Notes: generated by a model from the letters alone, not told the origin. DNA of 64,000 nt from Ephydatia muelleri (GCA_013339895.1 JABACO010000006.1:1240394-1304393), one strand, 5' to 3'. Positions 1 to 11,029 are shown, numbered from the stretch's first letter. Numbers and translations are program-made.

Positions 1-44
1 GGTATGACAGTATAAGGTCTAGGCATATTGAGTGAAGTACTCAC

Positions 45-163
45 AGAGGAGGAGCCAAAGGACATGTCAGGTTAATGATCTTATTAATAAATAAGCTGAT
101 GACAATGTCATTAGTGTCTGACTCAGGATCAGGGGGTCCCCCAGGAGGGCTGTCCTCCTCATG
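45..163 (-). CDS. possible exon of minus-strand FN3 gene (weak)
   Basis: An open stretch of about 39 codons lies between a polypyrimidine-AG acceptor (CCTTCTCAG, just above 163) and a strong GTGAGT donor (minus strand, 39-44). It reads as an acidic, proline-rich start followed by DIVISLFINKIINLTC. It is open only in phase 0 at the acceptor and leaves phase 2 at the donor, unlike the phase-1 exons elsewhere in this receptor family. It could be a further piece of the gene whose FN3 exons lie at 735-1202, or chance. Confidence 0.25.
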
Positions 164-317
164 CTGAGAAGGTTGGAATCACAATGTACTGGAGGAGCAA
201 GGGAAAGTGAGGAGGTGAAGGTGAAAGGAGGTATAAGGGAGGGAGGGAGGATAAATGGTATGTGTAATTTTGCCAGAGATGTCCCTGCTGGTGTACATGT
301 ACATGACTACAGGAGGA

Positions 318-480
318 CAGGAAAGAGGGAGTGAGGGAGGGAAGGAGGGGGGAGGGAAAGAAGGGAGGGAGGAGGAAGGGAGGAGGAAGGGAGGAGGGAG
401 GGAGGAGGAGGGAGGAGGAAGGGAGGGAGGAGGAAGTGAGGGAGTAGGTGAGACAGGAGAGAAAGAAAGGAAGGAGGAGA
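318..480. repeat. purine-rich GGA/GGGA low-complexity tract
   Basis: Irregular GGAGGAAG/GGGAGG repeats, pure purine on the plus strand. Long open frames across it are compositional and are not annotated. On the minus strand it would be a pyrimidine tract inside the FN3 gene region. Confidence 0.85.
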
Positions 481-734
481 GATGGATAAGAGCAAAGAAA
501 GATGGAACACAAACTAAGTGATTGAAGTGTACACAATGTACCTGGGCAGGCTGGCTGCAGCACTGATGACGCCCAACACCACGTTCCAACTGGAGTGCAG
601 TGCCTGTGGGCGTGACTGGAGGACCTGTCCAACAGATAACGTACTGAGCACAGATCATATACATGTACCATGCACACTGTTATTTGCGCATGTTGCACAC
701 AGTAGCAGAGAAGACATACATGTACATGTACAAA

Positions 735-920
735 GTGAAGAGGAGGAGGCCGGTGGTGTTGTAGCTGATCACAGTAAGGGCAGGACACCCGCCAGAGCAC
801 CATTGCAATACAAACTGAAGTTGATGAGGATGCCATTACTGTGAGTTGGCAAGTCCCAAGACACAATGATGTAGGTGGAGCCCACATTCTGCACCGACAC
901 AGCATCAAATCCATCCGGTG
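735..920 (-). pseudogene. fibronectin type III exon, frame disrupted
   Basis: The exon starts after the acceptor CTTCCCCCAG (minus strand, 930-921) with two bases completing an alanine codon (phase 1). It reads APDGFDAVSVQNVGSTYIIV then SWDL, the typical first half of an FN3 domain with its B-strand tryptophan. Near 775 the frame closes (GVLPLL then stop). The homologous continuation, VISYNTTGLLLFTLY, lies in the next frame, so there is a one-base indel. Another FN3-like tail, GPPVTPTGTALQL, can be read on the minus strand near 585-630. It belongs with the exon at 1110-1202 in the same minus-strand gene. The indel may be a real lesion or a base error; no other exon of the gene is complete enough to judge. 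Confidence 0.6.
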
Positions 921-1036
921 CTGGGGGAAGGAGGGGGAAGAGGATGACATCACATAACGAGATTGCACACAATGACATCACACATACATGTAACATGTAT
1001 CATAGATTATCTATGCATGTATATACAGTCAGTGGA

Positions 1037-1109
1037 CACACACATACACACGCACACACATACACACACACACACATGCACACACACACACATGCACACA
1101 CACACATAC
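1037..1109. repeat. (CA)n microsatellite at an FN3 exon donor
   Basis: Nearly pure CA repeats with a few ATGCA interruptions. On the minus strand they begin within the splice donor GTATGTGTG of the exon at 1110-1202. Confidence 0.9.
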
Positions 1110-1202
1110 CCAACATGCCTGCTTCTCCTGTTGTGATATTCACGTATACGATGTAACTGACTACGCCGCTGGACACAGCTATGAACATGTACATGTAGCC
1201 CA
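1110..1202 (-). CDS. fibronectin III-like exon of minus-strand receptor gene
   Basis: A 93-base exon flanked by acceptor CTCCCCAAG and donor GTATGTG, phase 1 at both ends. It encodes about 31 residues including SSGVVSYIVYVNITTGEA, which looks like the middle strands of an FN3 or related beta-sandwich domain. The last base plus the first two of the next exon (735-920) form one alanine codon, so the two splice in frame as LAPDGF. The segment is short for a whole FN3 domain (about 90 residues), so the domain is either split or partly lost. The donor runs directly into a TG/CA microsatellite. Confidence 0.55.
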
Positions 1203-1205
1203 CTT

Positions 1206-1239
1206 GGGGAGGGGGGGGTGGGGGGGGGGGGGGGGGGGG
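1206..1239. repeat. poly-G tract
   Basis: About 34 bases, nearly all G. Length here is likely unreliable in assembly. Confidence 0.9.
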
Positions 1240-1880
1240 CTACGCTACTAAATTCACATAGTATACTCACCAAAACACCTGCGTCTCAGAAGATGAAAGC
1301 ATGAAGGGCATACGTAGTTCGATCCCTGCATGCATCATTGTGCCTAATTGATGCGCTCCACTTCTCCAGTGAAAGTGACGCACATCTGATAAGTTAATTT
1401 TAATTTGTGAATCGGTACAATTATAATTGTAATTCAAATGTCTTTGATAGTTACGTCACAGTTATTAAAGTTTATAACCGTTAACCCCTACTAGCTAGCC
1501 GACATACTGTTAATAATTCTAAGATGACGCAAGGTATTACGCAATGACTGCTTCGTTTATGAATAAATTATGCGCGGTAGAAATTAAATTTTTGTCTTGA
1601 TTTTAGTTTACAAATGGTTCATGGTATTATCTTATAAAGCACATATTCACAATCAGTCCGATGTATCGTAAATTATAAACGCGTTTGAAATTCAATTTGA
1701 AAAATAAAGCAAGATGACCGCCTATGTATGGGCCATTTCTCCATATGTATGCTATAGAGCTTTATTGCTTTGATAAACATGTACTCTGCAACACGACAAT
1801 CCATGCAACATGTCCCACAACATTAAACACTGTTTATATCTGAACAGTGTAAGTATCATGTGCTCATTTTCTCTTCTCAG
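1240..1880. other. non-coding, AT-rich
   Basis: I see no gene, repeat or RNA. The last bases are a pyrimidine-rich acceptor (TTTTCTCTTCTCAG) for exon A. No plus-strand ectodomain exon that could precede exon A is visible. Confidence 0.6.
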
Positions 1881-2089
1881 CTTCATGTGGTGCCTCCATT
1901 GGCACATCTACTGCTGTTGGAATATCAGTTGCCATGACATTTATCCTCTCCTTCTCTCTGGGAGGTTTGGTGACTGCCATCATAATATGTGGTTGCTACA
2001 ACCCAAGAAGGTTCTCTTCTAAGACTACCAAGTCCCCTCCCCCAGTCCCTACTACTACTGCTGCTACATATGAGGTGGGTGGGCTTTAA
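1881..2089 (+). pseudogene. TM/cytoplasmic-tail exon A (tail truncated)
   Basis: Follows a good acceptor (CTCTTCTCAG) and begins in phase 1. It encodes CGASIGTSTAVGISVAM, a hydrophobic segment (TFILSFSLGGLVTAIIICGC), a basic stop-transfer stretch NPRRFSSKTTKSPPP and the tail start ATYEV. Copies B, C and E continue VVGFNKKEGN and end SAYGTGRH. In A an extra G in GAGGTGGGTGGG shifts the frame and ends it at TAA 2087-2089; the remains of the normal tail persist to about 2150. It would therefore make a membrane anchor without the C-terminal tyrosine motif. It is the mirror partner of exon E (33,467-33,738), with homologous 3' flank. A diverged pseudo-exon or a real short-tail variant are both possible. 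Confidence 0.65.
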
Positions 2090-2760
2090 TAAGAAAGAGA
2101 GCAAAACAATTGAGTTAGAGAGCAATTCTGCATATGGAACAGGAAGAAACTGATAGGAACATTTATTACATCGTGGTGTTCTATTTTCAGATATTAGTGT
2201 AGTGAGACAATTAGTATTATTTTGAAAGCTTAAAGAATATTTTAATACACAAATGTGAATGTGTACATGTCATGCAGAAAATATAGATGTGGTTACCATG
2301 GATACTGACCTGTAGAGTTAGTACTGTAACTTGTGAGGTTGCCAGAATAATTGCAATACCTAATTCATTGCAGTGTGTACATGTATAGCATGACCCCTAT
2401 ATTGGTTTCCACGGTTTTCTACTGTCACTTCTGCAATCTGAATAGCTGTGATGACTTGTTAACACTCAGATTTGGGGAAGGAGCAAGAGTGGGAGAGGAA
2501 GGGAAGTGTAGAGAGGGAGGGAGGGGAGGAGAGGGAAGAGAAGGGGAGAGGAGGGTGGAGGAGAGAGGTGAGGAAGTGGGAGGGGTGGACCTCCAGGAGA
2601 GGGAAGGGGAGGAGGACCATATGCCTATAAAGGCAATGCTGGCTTGTGTTTGGGGAAGCCACATTGGTAATACTTCAGTTCCTTCCCTGGACAGTACAAT
2701 GCTTCATCACACTGCATGTATGGCTTCACACGTACATGTATGCTGAGTTATGTTCATTGA
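2090..2760. repeat. 3' flank of exon A, mirrored near exon E
   Basis: Sequence from about 2,290 to 2,740 (including the GA-rich tract near 2,475-2,600) reappears in reverse complement at about 32,930-33,300. Shared markers are GCCAGAATAATTGCAA and GTACATGTATAGCATGACC. It is probably 3' UTR or downstream DNA of the duplicated receptor end. From 2,760 to 2,995 I see nothing recognisable. Confidence 0.7.
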
Positions 2761-2994
2761 AGGATAAGAAATAATGCACACTGACATAACACACAAGTAA
2801 TCAGCCCACACATATGAGGCACAAAGCTATTCTTCCTTCTCATGGCTACCATCAGGCTCAACATGAGGTTGACATTCAGTTCTGGATGCTGCAAAATAAG
2901 GTTCTGTGACACCTTGAGCAGTTGCCATGACATTGGGAGGTATGAAGCCCTTTTGTTATGCCTTCACAAAACAATCCCACACGATAATATTCTT

Positions 2995-4608
2995 TATTTT
3001 ATTTTATTTTGGCATTCCTGTATACGTTTATACATGTTTTTAAACTCAAGCGAATTAAAAAAGCTTTGTGAAACAACCACTCTAAATGGAGCGCTATTAG
3101 ACACGGGCCCGTATCATGGCCTACAGTATATCGTTTTAGTCCTCGAAGGGTACATAACCCAGAAATTCACCTGTACTGTGCTTACCTCGAACGGATTACA
3201 AAAGATAGCCACATTCCACTGCCATGCTATAATCATAGATTGAAGACCTTATATTACGTAAGGTCTTCAATCTATGCTATAATGAGGGTCCATTTACTCG
3301 TCCCGTAGGGCAAAAGTGGGGACGAGACCTAATGTCCATTTTACTAATGCAATGAAACACCAAAGTAGATGGATGATTACTCAATAATCATCAATTGCGA
3401 GGGTGTGGCTAGGTGGGAGACAAATGCGTTTAGCGCTTGTAATCGTGCTCTCATTATCATACCTTTATGGAACAAAGGGCAGTAAGTCTATGTTCTGTGT
3501 ATTTCAATAATTAAAACAGGTCATGGGGCAATAGTACTGACGTATACCGCCATCGTCTTCCGCCCACTCCTAACCCTTCCTTACTATTTTTGCGTTTTTT
3601 AAGAATGGCCAGGAGGGTGAACAATCATGACTGAGGCTTTGAACGGGGCTTCTTCAGCAGAAAAATAATATCTTCTTATCTGTTCATTAATCGTGTACTC
3701 GTTTATTTCTCTTAACAGCTTCGTGTGGTGCCTCCATTGACACGTCTACTGCTGTTGGGGTATCAGCTGCCATTACATTTATCCTCTCCTTCTCTCTGGG
3801 AGGTTTGGTGACTGCCATCATCATATGTGGTTGCTACAACCCAAGAAGGTTTTCTTCTAAGACTACCAAGTCCCCTCCCCCAGTCCCTACTGCTACTACT
3901 GCTACTACATATGAGGTGGTGGGCTTTAATAAGAAAGAGGGCAATACAATTGAGTTAGAGAGCAATTCTGCATATGGAACAGGAAGACACTGATAGGAAC
4001 ATTTATTACATCGAGTGTTGTATTTTCAGATCAGACACATTTTTTAAAGCTTGTATTTTTTAAATACTTATATATTAATTAAAGCTCATATTGAATTTCC
4101 CACAAGCCGATTGTGAATATGTACTTGTCATGCAAAATAAATTACTTGCATTACTGATACTGTATTTCTACATAGATCAGTATCCATGTTTCCTACTGTC
4201 ACTTCTGCAATCTGAATAGCTGTGATGGACTTGTTAACACTCAGATTGGGGAGGGGGAGGAGAGGGGAAATGTCTATGTTAGTGTGAGCTTATCAGTACA
4301 TGTATGCTATGGATATGACAGAGTATCTGCTCAGCCATTACACACCTCTATTGCACTTAGCCCCTCACTCTTGTCCAGAGCTATGCCTTTGCGGACTGAC
4401 TACTGTTCCAGACAAATGTAGGTCAGTAGTTGCTATATAGCCATGTGCAGCTAACATGCACTGTTTGGTCAGGAGTGGGATGGGCAAGTCTGTGGGCATG
4501 TCCTAGAGTCTTATACACAGTGATGATAATTATGTTTTGGTACATTTGTTCTATAATGCTATTATAGCTAAGGGAGCTTAGCAAAGTACCCTAAAATAGG
4601 AACACATA
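2995..4608. repeat. left arm of large inverted duplication (B/C segment)
   Basis: Collinear in reverse complement with about 28,501-30,062, including exon B against exon C, the flank with GGGGCAATAGTACTGACGTA, and the 3' segment GCTCCCTTAGCTATAATAGC (reverse-strand form). Identity is high by eye. Just after its end (4,608) the left arm is interrupted by a foldback element and a LINE, and it resumes at 8,771. Confidence 0.8.
3719..3993 (+). CDS. TM/cytoplasmic-tail terminal exon B
   Basis: Starts after acceptor TTCTCTTAACAG in phase 1 and ends at TGA 3991-3993, giving 90 in-frame codons plus stop. Order: short extracellular stub (SCGASIDTSTAVGVSA), one membrane helix (FILSFSLGGLVTAIIICGCY), basic stop-transfer NPRRFSSKTTK, a proline/threonine spacer, then YEVVGF and a C-terminal NSAYGTGRH. 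The two tyrosines are candidate phosphorylation sites; that is inference. It encodes no enzyme domain. It should be spliced to an Ig/FN3 ectodomain as in the gene at 33,467-42,964, but no upstream plus-strand ectodomain exon is visible, so it may be orphaned by duplication. Its inverted partner is exon C. Confidence 0.7.
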
Positions 4609-5109
4609 GAACGTTCTATTAATTAGTAATTTTTACTTTATCCGTTATGGAGATACAAGTGTGCAAAGAAATTGCATATTTCCCGGGCGTTACGCGCCAT
4701 TAACGTATTACGAGGACGTCCTCGAAGCCAGTCGTAATACGTTAATGCCGCGTAACGGGAAATATGCAATTTCTTTGCACACTTGTATCTCCATAACGGA
4801 TAAAGTAAAAATTAACGAACAGAACAAATCAATAGCAGTAGGACCCTTCTACATAGGTACCTATTTTGAACCGATTTGGACACTCCTACCCGAAGATGTG
4901 GCCGATTGAACCCCATGGGGTATCGGACCTTGAAACGTCGGTACCCCGCATGTGTAAGACACCAAAATGGATTTTCACATATAGTAATGGTGTGGTATGT
5001 TGTGTTAAAAATAAGAACCCGATAGCGTTAATAGTTCGGAAGATATATCGATTTAAATTTTATGTTATAAAATAAAATCCACAAGACCCATTTTCGTATA
5101 CAACGTTCC
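4609..5109. mobile_element. foldback DNA element FB-1a (left arm shortened)
   Basis: Long palindromic element centred near 4,700-4,735: TATCCGTTATGGAGATACAA on the left is matched by its reverse complement on the right. Its ends are GAACGTTC-like. Flanked by a 5-bp direct repeat ACATA (4,604-4,608 and 5,110-5,114). The uninterrupted homologous site at about 28,495-28,512 has ACATA once, which supports insertion with target duplication. The right arm (to 5,109) is full length; the left keeps only its inner part. Full sibling: 39,068-39,844. No transposase, so non-autonomous. Confidence 0.85.
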
Positions 5110-5116
5110 ACATATC

Positions 5117-8100
5117 TTTCTATCCTTGCTAGATCCTTGCAGGTGGCAGACATGCAGGTCGATGCAATGGACTACTGATCTTTCTGTGTGTATATGAGTG
5201 TTTATTGAATATGTTATGTGCTTGTTTATCTGTATTGTTAATTAATTTGTTATAATGATAATAATAATGATGTATTATTATTATTATGTACCCATGATTA
5301 TGGCGGACGGGGCGTCTGTGCCGATTTCCGTGAATCCATCGGCATCTGGTTCTGTTCGACAGAAGAAATGTTGTTCCTGCAATGGAATCCATGCGCGTTG
5401 TAAGTCCTGTGCGTGTGTGAAAAAGCTCCGGCCATGTTCGAGCTGTCTCCCGATGAAGCATGGTTGTTGTTCTAATTCAAGCGCACCATCAAATGCGGCA
5501 TTCACGCAAATGTCGTCTTCATCATCGCAGTCGTTGGCTTCTACTTCAGGTATTGTCACTACTCTTTCACCGCATTCATCGGCATCCTTGCCACCGCAAC
5601 CACAACCACCGCAACCACTCCCGCAGCTTCCGCCGGAACCACCTCCATCTAAACTTTTCATTTCTAAAGGTATGCCTTGCATTGTCCAGGGTTGCTCTGA
5701 GCGCGTAGCCCCCACTATGTGGAAGGCACACATGGCCAATCATGCTAAAGGCCTCTTTGTTGGGGAAGTACCTGCTGCATGGTTACGGGATAACCAGTTG
5801 CAAATTTGTGACATGTGCTCCGACCTTGTTGCTATTTCCCAACTTCCCATTCATCAGCAGTCATGTCGGGCTAATCAGTTTAAAAACACGGACGTGGAGT
5901 CTATGTTGGTAGACTCACAGGTTCAGCCAGCTGATCTTCCCTCATTTGAAGAAATATGTGGTCTCAGATGTCCCACTTTGCGTTTTATACCACATAGAGC
6001 AAAGCCATCATTCGCTCGTGTTCTGTCTTCTGTGTTATTTGATATTATATTACAGAATTCAGTAACAGCATGGAAGAAGCTGTTCATGTTGCCGAAATGT
6101 GTCCTCCCTACGGCAAAACGTGCAGGTCGCCACAACCACCCTGTTTCCATTGAGCTATTATGTGATCTCTGGTCCAAAGGTCATCTAAGTCAGTTATGGC
6201 AGCGTGCTATGTCACGAGGATCATCCCCCAGATCTTTGGTTGATAGAAAGAAGGACTCTGGCCAGCTACAGGTGTCTCATGCTGTCTCCTTGTCTCAAGA
6301 TGGTCTGTTTGGCAAAGCATGTAATGTTTTAGTTTCCTGTGGTATTGCTCCGAATTCTGATGAAACATGGAACCTACTTGTGTCCAAGCATCCTAAAAGT
6401 GATTGTCCATCTGCTCCTGGTTTACCTCAGAATGATGTCTCCTTACCATCTAGCTTAAATCTTATGGGCAATCTTGCGTTCATTTCCCAAGCTGTCAGCC
6501 GCTGGCCCTTCGGTCTTCGCATTCAGCATTTAATTGATGCAGCGGAAATTACTTTGCAAACACCTATTCTCCATTTGTTGAGGAAAGTTATCAACATCCT
6601 GGCTAGTGGGAAGCTCCTGTAGATGTTTCAATCTTTCTTGCTGGTGGCAATTTAACAGCATTACAGAAATCTAAACCTGGTTGCCCCTTAGATGTGCGTC
6701 CCATTGCAGTGGGAGAGGCTCTTCGTCGCTTAGTGGGGAAGTGCCTGTGTTCCATGTTGAAAAGTAAAGCAGCGGAGTTTTTTGATCCACTCCAACGGGG
6801 GGTTGCCTTGTGCTGCAGGGGCGGAGAAAATTGCCCATGGTCTTAGAGGCTGCATGGATGAGAACTGGCAAGCTGAAGGTTTTACAGTGCTGAAGATAGA
6901 CTTAGTGAATGCCTTTAATTTGGTAAGCCGCCATGCTCTTTTGTTAGAATGCAGTACACACTTCCCAGAGCTACTCCCGTGGGTTAGTTGGTGTTACAGC
7001 CGGCACCCTGTGCTGTGGCACACCTTAGGCAATTTAACGTCTCAATCAGGTGGTGCAGCAAGGAGACCCACTGGGCCCCTTGCTTTTCTCCCGTCGTTCT
7101 CAATGTTGTGGTCAAAGCGATTGCCACTCATCCTGAATGCAGTGACCTTTCCTATCACGTGTGGTACCTTGATGACGGTGTTCTTGCGGGCCCAAGTTTA
7201 CATGTTAGGAAAGCACTCAGCTTGCTCATTGAGCTTGGTCCCCCACTTGGCCTTCACGTGAACATCAAGAAGTGTGAGGTTTTTAGCAGTGGGTGTTTGT
7301 CTCATTTCCCAATGGAGATGAAACAGTCCAGCAAACCCAATCTTGAGATCTTGGGAATACCTATTGGTGACTCTGTCTTTTGTAGGGCTGTCCTGGATAG
7401 GAAAAGGTCTGAGGCAGGTGTTCTACTTAAGAGACTGGAAGATGTTGGTGAAGTCGACCCCCAAGTGGCTCTCGTACTCCTCCGGCTTTGTGGTGGTTAC
7501 TGTAAGCTTGTCCATCTTGCTCGAGCCGTACCCCCTTCTTTCTCTCAGTCTGTTCTGCAGTTATTTGATCAAGATGTTCAAAAATGTTTCACTTCTTGCA
7601 CAGGGGTGCATCCTTCCATTGCTGCATGGAAGCAGGCCCAGCTGAGCCTCAGCCGAGGAGGTCTTGGGCTGCGTTCCCTGTCTCATCATGCACCAGCAGC
7701 CTTTATTGCATTGTTATGTTTCTCTGGCCTGGGTTCAATTTCTCATGTACACCTCCTCCAGTCCTTGGAGATATTTAATTCTTCAGTTCATCAGTCGGAC
7801 AACATACAGATCGGATCCGTACTGGAAAAGTTACCTTCTCAGAAGACTCTTTCCAGTATATTGGACGATAATTTATTCAGAGTTCTCCAGGGTTCTCTGT
7901 CGATTGCTGACAGAGCTCGTCTCTTATCAGCATCCTCCCCACATGCATCCTCATGGCTGACGGTACCCCATCTGAAGGCCAAGGCTTACATTTAGACCCT
8001 CCAGTATTTCAGACAGCACTGAAGTGGTGGTTAGGGCTTGATACAGCTGAGGGTTCTATTTGTGCACTCTGCCCAGATAAAATGTTGGATCCCCTAGGGC

Positions 8101-8770
8101 ATCATGCCACTACTTGTAAGCGTGGTGGGGGATTGTAGTTTTCCGCCACAACAAGTTGCGGGACATATTGGCAGAAACATGTAGGCGAGCCCCACTTAAG
8201 TGTTCAAGTAGAAGCTGGCTGCAACCTTACACCAGATCACAGCCACTCTCGTCCTGCAGATGTCCTCATTTCCAACTGGGTTCTGGGGAAAACGGCTGCC
8301 TGCGACATATCAGTTACCTCTCCGCTGAACTCAAACATTATGTCTGAAGCAGGAGGTAACTGCTGGAGCAGCTGCGCAAGCCACTGAGCTCAGAAAGCAT
8401 GAGGCCAACGATGTGAAGTGCAGCGAGTTAGGTTGGTTATGTATCCCTCTTGTGGTTGAGTCATATGGTGCATGGGAGAAAGAGGCTATGGAGTCATTTT
8501 CGAGTCTAGCCTCTCGCCTAGCCATAACATCATCAAGGCCTAAATCTGCTGTTCTATCAGAGCTGTATGGCCGGCTCAATCTGAACCTAGTAAGGGCTAA
8601 TGTGAGGGCTATAATGTCCCGATATTGCCCTCTAAATTCTTTCTGAGGTGTTATTTAGCTTTGGTCATGTTCTTGTGTATTTTGTTTGTCAATATTGTTG
8701 TGTAATATTTTTGTGAATAAATTTTTTCAATAATACTTTTGAGTTTGTATCTTTCTAAACTCAAAGTTAT
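5117..8770 (+). mobile_element. near full-length REL-endonuclease non-LTR retrotransposon
   Basis: A 3.65-kb LINE bounded by comparison with the right duplication arm, where ACATATC is followed directly by ATACATGG. Here the element sits between those words. It has one long (broken) frame with an N-terminal Cys-rich zinc region, reverse transcriptase, a C-terminal zinc knuckle and a restriction-like endonuclease signature, then about 125 bases of AT-rich 3' UTR containing AATAAA. No LTRs and no poly(A) tail are visible. I see no obvious target duplication. Related truncated copies: 24,900-26,636, 54,244-55,300 and 62,110-63,160. Confidence 0.8.
5300..8645 (+). pseudogene. LINE polyprotein: Cys-rich/zinc finger, RT, zinc knuckle, REL endonuclease
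   Basis: The likely start is ATG 5300 (MADGASVPISVN); ATGs at 5,255 and 5,294 precede it in frame. Order: a Cys cluster (CCSCNGIHARCKSCAC then CSSCLPMKHGCC), a proline-rich linker, a C2H2-like finger (CIVQGCSERVAPTMWKAHMA), reverse transcriptase with LDVRPIAVGEALRRLVGK, a DLVNAF motif, GDPLGP-type turn and YLDDG near 7,165-7,180, then the knuckle CALCPDKMLDPLGHHATTC and the endonuclease signature RPADVLI / GKTAACDISVTSPL (PD-(D/E)XK type). The frame is broken by single-base changes near 6,600 (loss), 6,800 and 7,050 (gains), with more near 8,130 and 8,355, so it is inactive but young. The clade (R2, NeSL, CRE or other) cannot be fixed by eye. Confidence 0.75.
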
Positions 8771-9740
8771 ATACATGGAAGTGAACAATGTTTTCGTTAT
8801 TCATGAATTTCAAGGGCCACTGTTACAGTAGATTTCTTTGTTCTGTGTGAAAGTTGTGTTAGTACCAATGTAGAAGATAGGGTGTTGCTCATCCAATGGA
8901 CATTAATGCCCAAGGTCAGGGTCCAGTCAGCTTTGCTATGTCCCTCACGTGATGACCAGGGGAAGGGTGGGAAAACATCAACACCTTCAAAGATTCAAAT
9001 CAGAATCATTTTCACAACTTGCCCTCTTGACCCTCACAATTGTGTTCACAGCCACCTCCCTTGTCAGGGTTAACCCTATGTGGTCCCATAAAGGTGTCTG
9101 GAGCTTATCATGTATGTGGCACTACACTATAACTCCTAGAACATGACTGTTTGTCTCCTTATAATGGCAACTTCACATTACCTTCCTTCCCTTCAACATA
9201 GGTGTTTCCACACTTTCAATGTACCATCCAGTCATCCTCCCCCAACAGGCTGTGTGAGGCACCTCTCAGAGTCATCCCTTGAAGCGGTCTGCCAGCTGCA
9301 ATACAAACAATTCTTCCTAAGATGGACTGGTGTTTGCCGGATGTTATCTGCCACCTTGAGGGCATGGGAAGTACACACAAGAGATCTGGCTAATGCTTTC
9401 CAAAATGTGTGCATCTCCCTCCAAAGCAAAGGGGATGTTACCACAAGTCTCTGTCCATTCAAGACTTATTGGAGGGTCCTCGGGTGTGTTTGGAATGGTG
9501 GAAACCATGCAAGGAGTCAAACTAAGGCCAGCTCTCATCATTCTCTAGATTTGAGTGAGAAAGCTGTTCATAATTCTTTCCCTTGCCAGAGAGCATCTTT
9601 CCACTAAGTCATGTCAAGTGCAATGTCCTCTGGTGTGGCTTCAAACCATAAATGTCACTTCAGAGCAATGCTGCTGACCCTTGCTTTGTGGAATGTACAG
9701 CTGCTGGTTGCTTTGTGGAATATACAGCTGCTGGTCCCTC
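8771..9740. repeat. continuation of left inverted-duplication arm
   Basis: Reverse-complement match to about 27,785-28,500: shared words include CAAGGTCAGGGTCCAGTCAG, CACATAGGGTTAACCC (as reverse) and GGTGCCTCACACAG (as reverse). At its far end (about 9,686-9,742) it holds two units of the CAGCTGCTGGT...TTTGTGGA repeat, which is about 24 units long in the right arm. No convincing gene. Confidence 0.75.
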
Positions 9741-9870
9741 AGATGTAGCTAGTTAGAAGGAACAATGAGCTTAAGTAGAGGGAGGCTTGGGCTTTGTCAT
9801 CTATTACTCCATTCTTCAGCAGCTTATATAGTTTCGCTGATTTCTTCTTAAAAATGCCGAGACGTTCACC

Positions 9871-10085
9871 ATGGACTATGGTCACAAGCTCTTTCTAGCA
9901 CCAGAGGACCCTATCATGGAGCAGGGCCTGTTGAAGGACCTTTCGAAAGGTGCCTCTTTGCCTAACAGAGCTCATCTGCCCCTATCTCATCACACCACCC
10001 AGGATGTATCTCCCATCTGGCCTGCTGAATTTCAGATGGCAAGCAAGTGGGTGCTAGGGATTGCTACCTGTCAAGGAGGCATGTG
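9871..10085 (+). pseudogene. old LINE fragment (region before the zinc knuckle)
   Basis: The open frame contains LLKDLSKGASLPNRAHL and FQMASKWVLGI, which align with the LINE segment VLQGSLSIADRARLLSAS...FQTALKWWLGL. It is more diverged than the other copies, so it is an older, internal fragment of a related element. Confidence 0.55.
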
Positions 10086-10089
10086 CTGA

Positions 10090-11029
10090 CCTTATTGCTC
10101 GTCTCTACCCTCTAGATCTCCCTGCCCATGGTGGTTATGGTATGAGTCACAATCTATTGACATTCCACTAACTGACTGGAATTGGGCAAGTCAGCAGCTT
10201 GTGACCTTATGACACATCATCACTGTTTATTAGTGAAGTGAGTGCGGAGGGTGGGGTTGGCAGCTGATAGTAACTTCATACACAAGAAGTTATTCGCAAG
10301 TGCACTCCATTTGGAGTGCACTTACAATTAACTGCAGTTAATAGTCAGTTTTTGCTTTATTTATTCCATGAGGAACAACAAAATCAGTTATAATCTTAAT
10401 TGTTTGTGAATATTTGGTCATAATTTCAAGCAACATTTAAGTTTATTGATTTAGTTAAATAAATGTTTATCTTGACTAAGCTATATAGCTATAACTACTA
10501 AATCTGCTAGCCAACAGCTTTTAGAACTGTTTGCTTAAAAGCTGTGCATTCATTTGCAAACTTCTGCTATTTTGAGTCAATCCATCAATTGAAAACATGT
10601 GTACACCCCCTGACATGTTTCTGTGAGGGTCAATGTTTGACCCTGTATTGAACACGGTAGACAGTAGGCATGCATGAATTGATGTGATGCACTTTCCATC
10701 ACAATTACTGGTAATTCCCTGCAGTGTGGGTAGTGTGGCAGACAGGTTTATCAAACATCAAATACCACTCAGCAGGTAGTTAGCATGTCAAGATTTTTCC
10801 TAGTGACATATCATGCAGCATAAAAACCTATATGCAACTATTAAATGCTCTTTTTCTCTTCATGAAGGCCCTAAGTCTTCAGTCATCTCTTCGAACAAGG
10901 CCTAGCTGATAACCATTCTACAGCTGTCAATCTGATTAGAGCACTTCATATCATGTGTTCACAGGAGAATCAAAAAGAGAGGACATTGTGGAACTGGAGA
11001 AGAGGCAAGTCCTCTTTTGTCATCTCTTC
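10090..11029. other. no gene seen
   Basis: AT-rich non-coding DNA. A short possible exon-like stretch follows an AG near 10,963, but it has no recognisable product. Confidence 0.5.

Noticed and set aside
8882-9607. Overlapping frames conserved between mirror arms (for example at 9,143)
   Set aside because: They are conserved at DNA level in a duplication, with different frames open in each arm and no domain.
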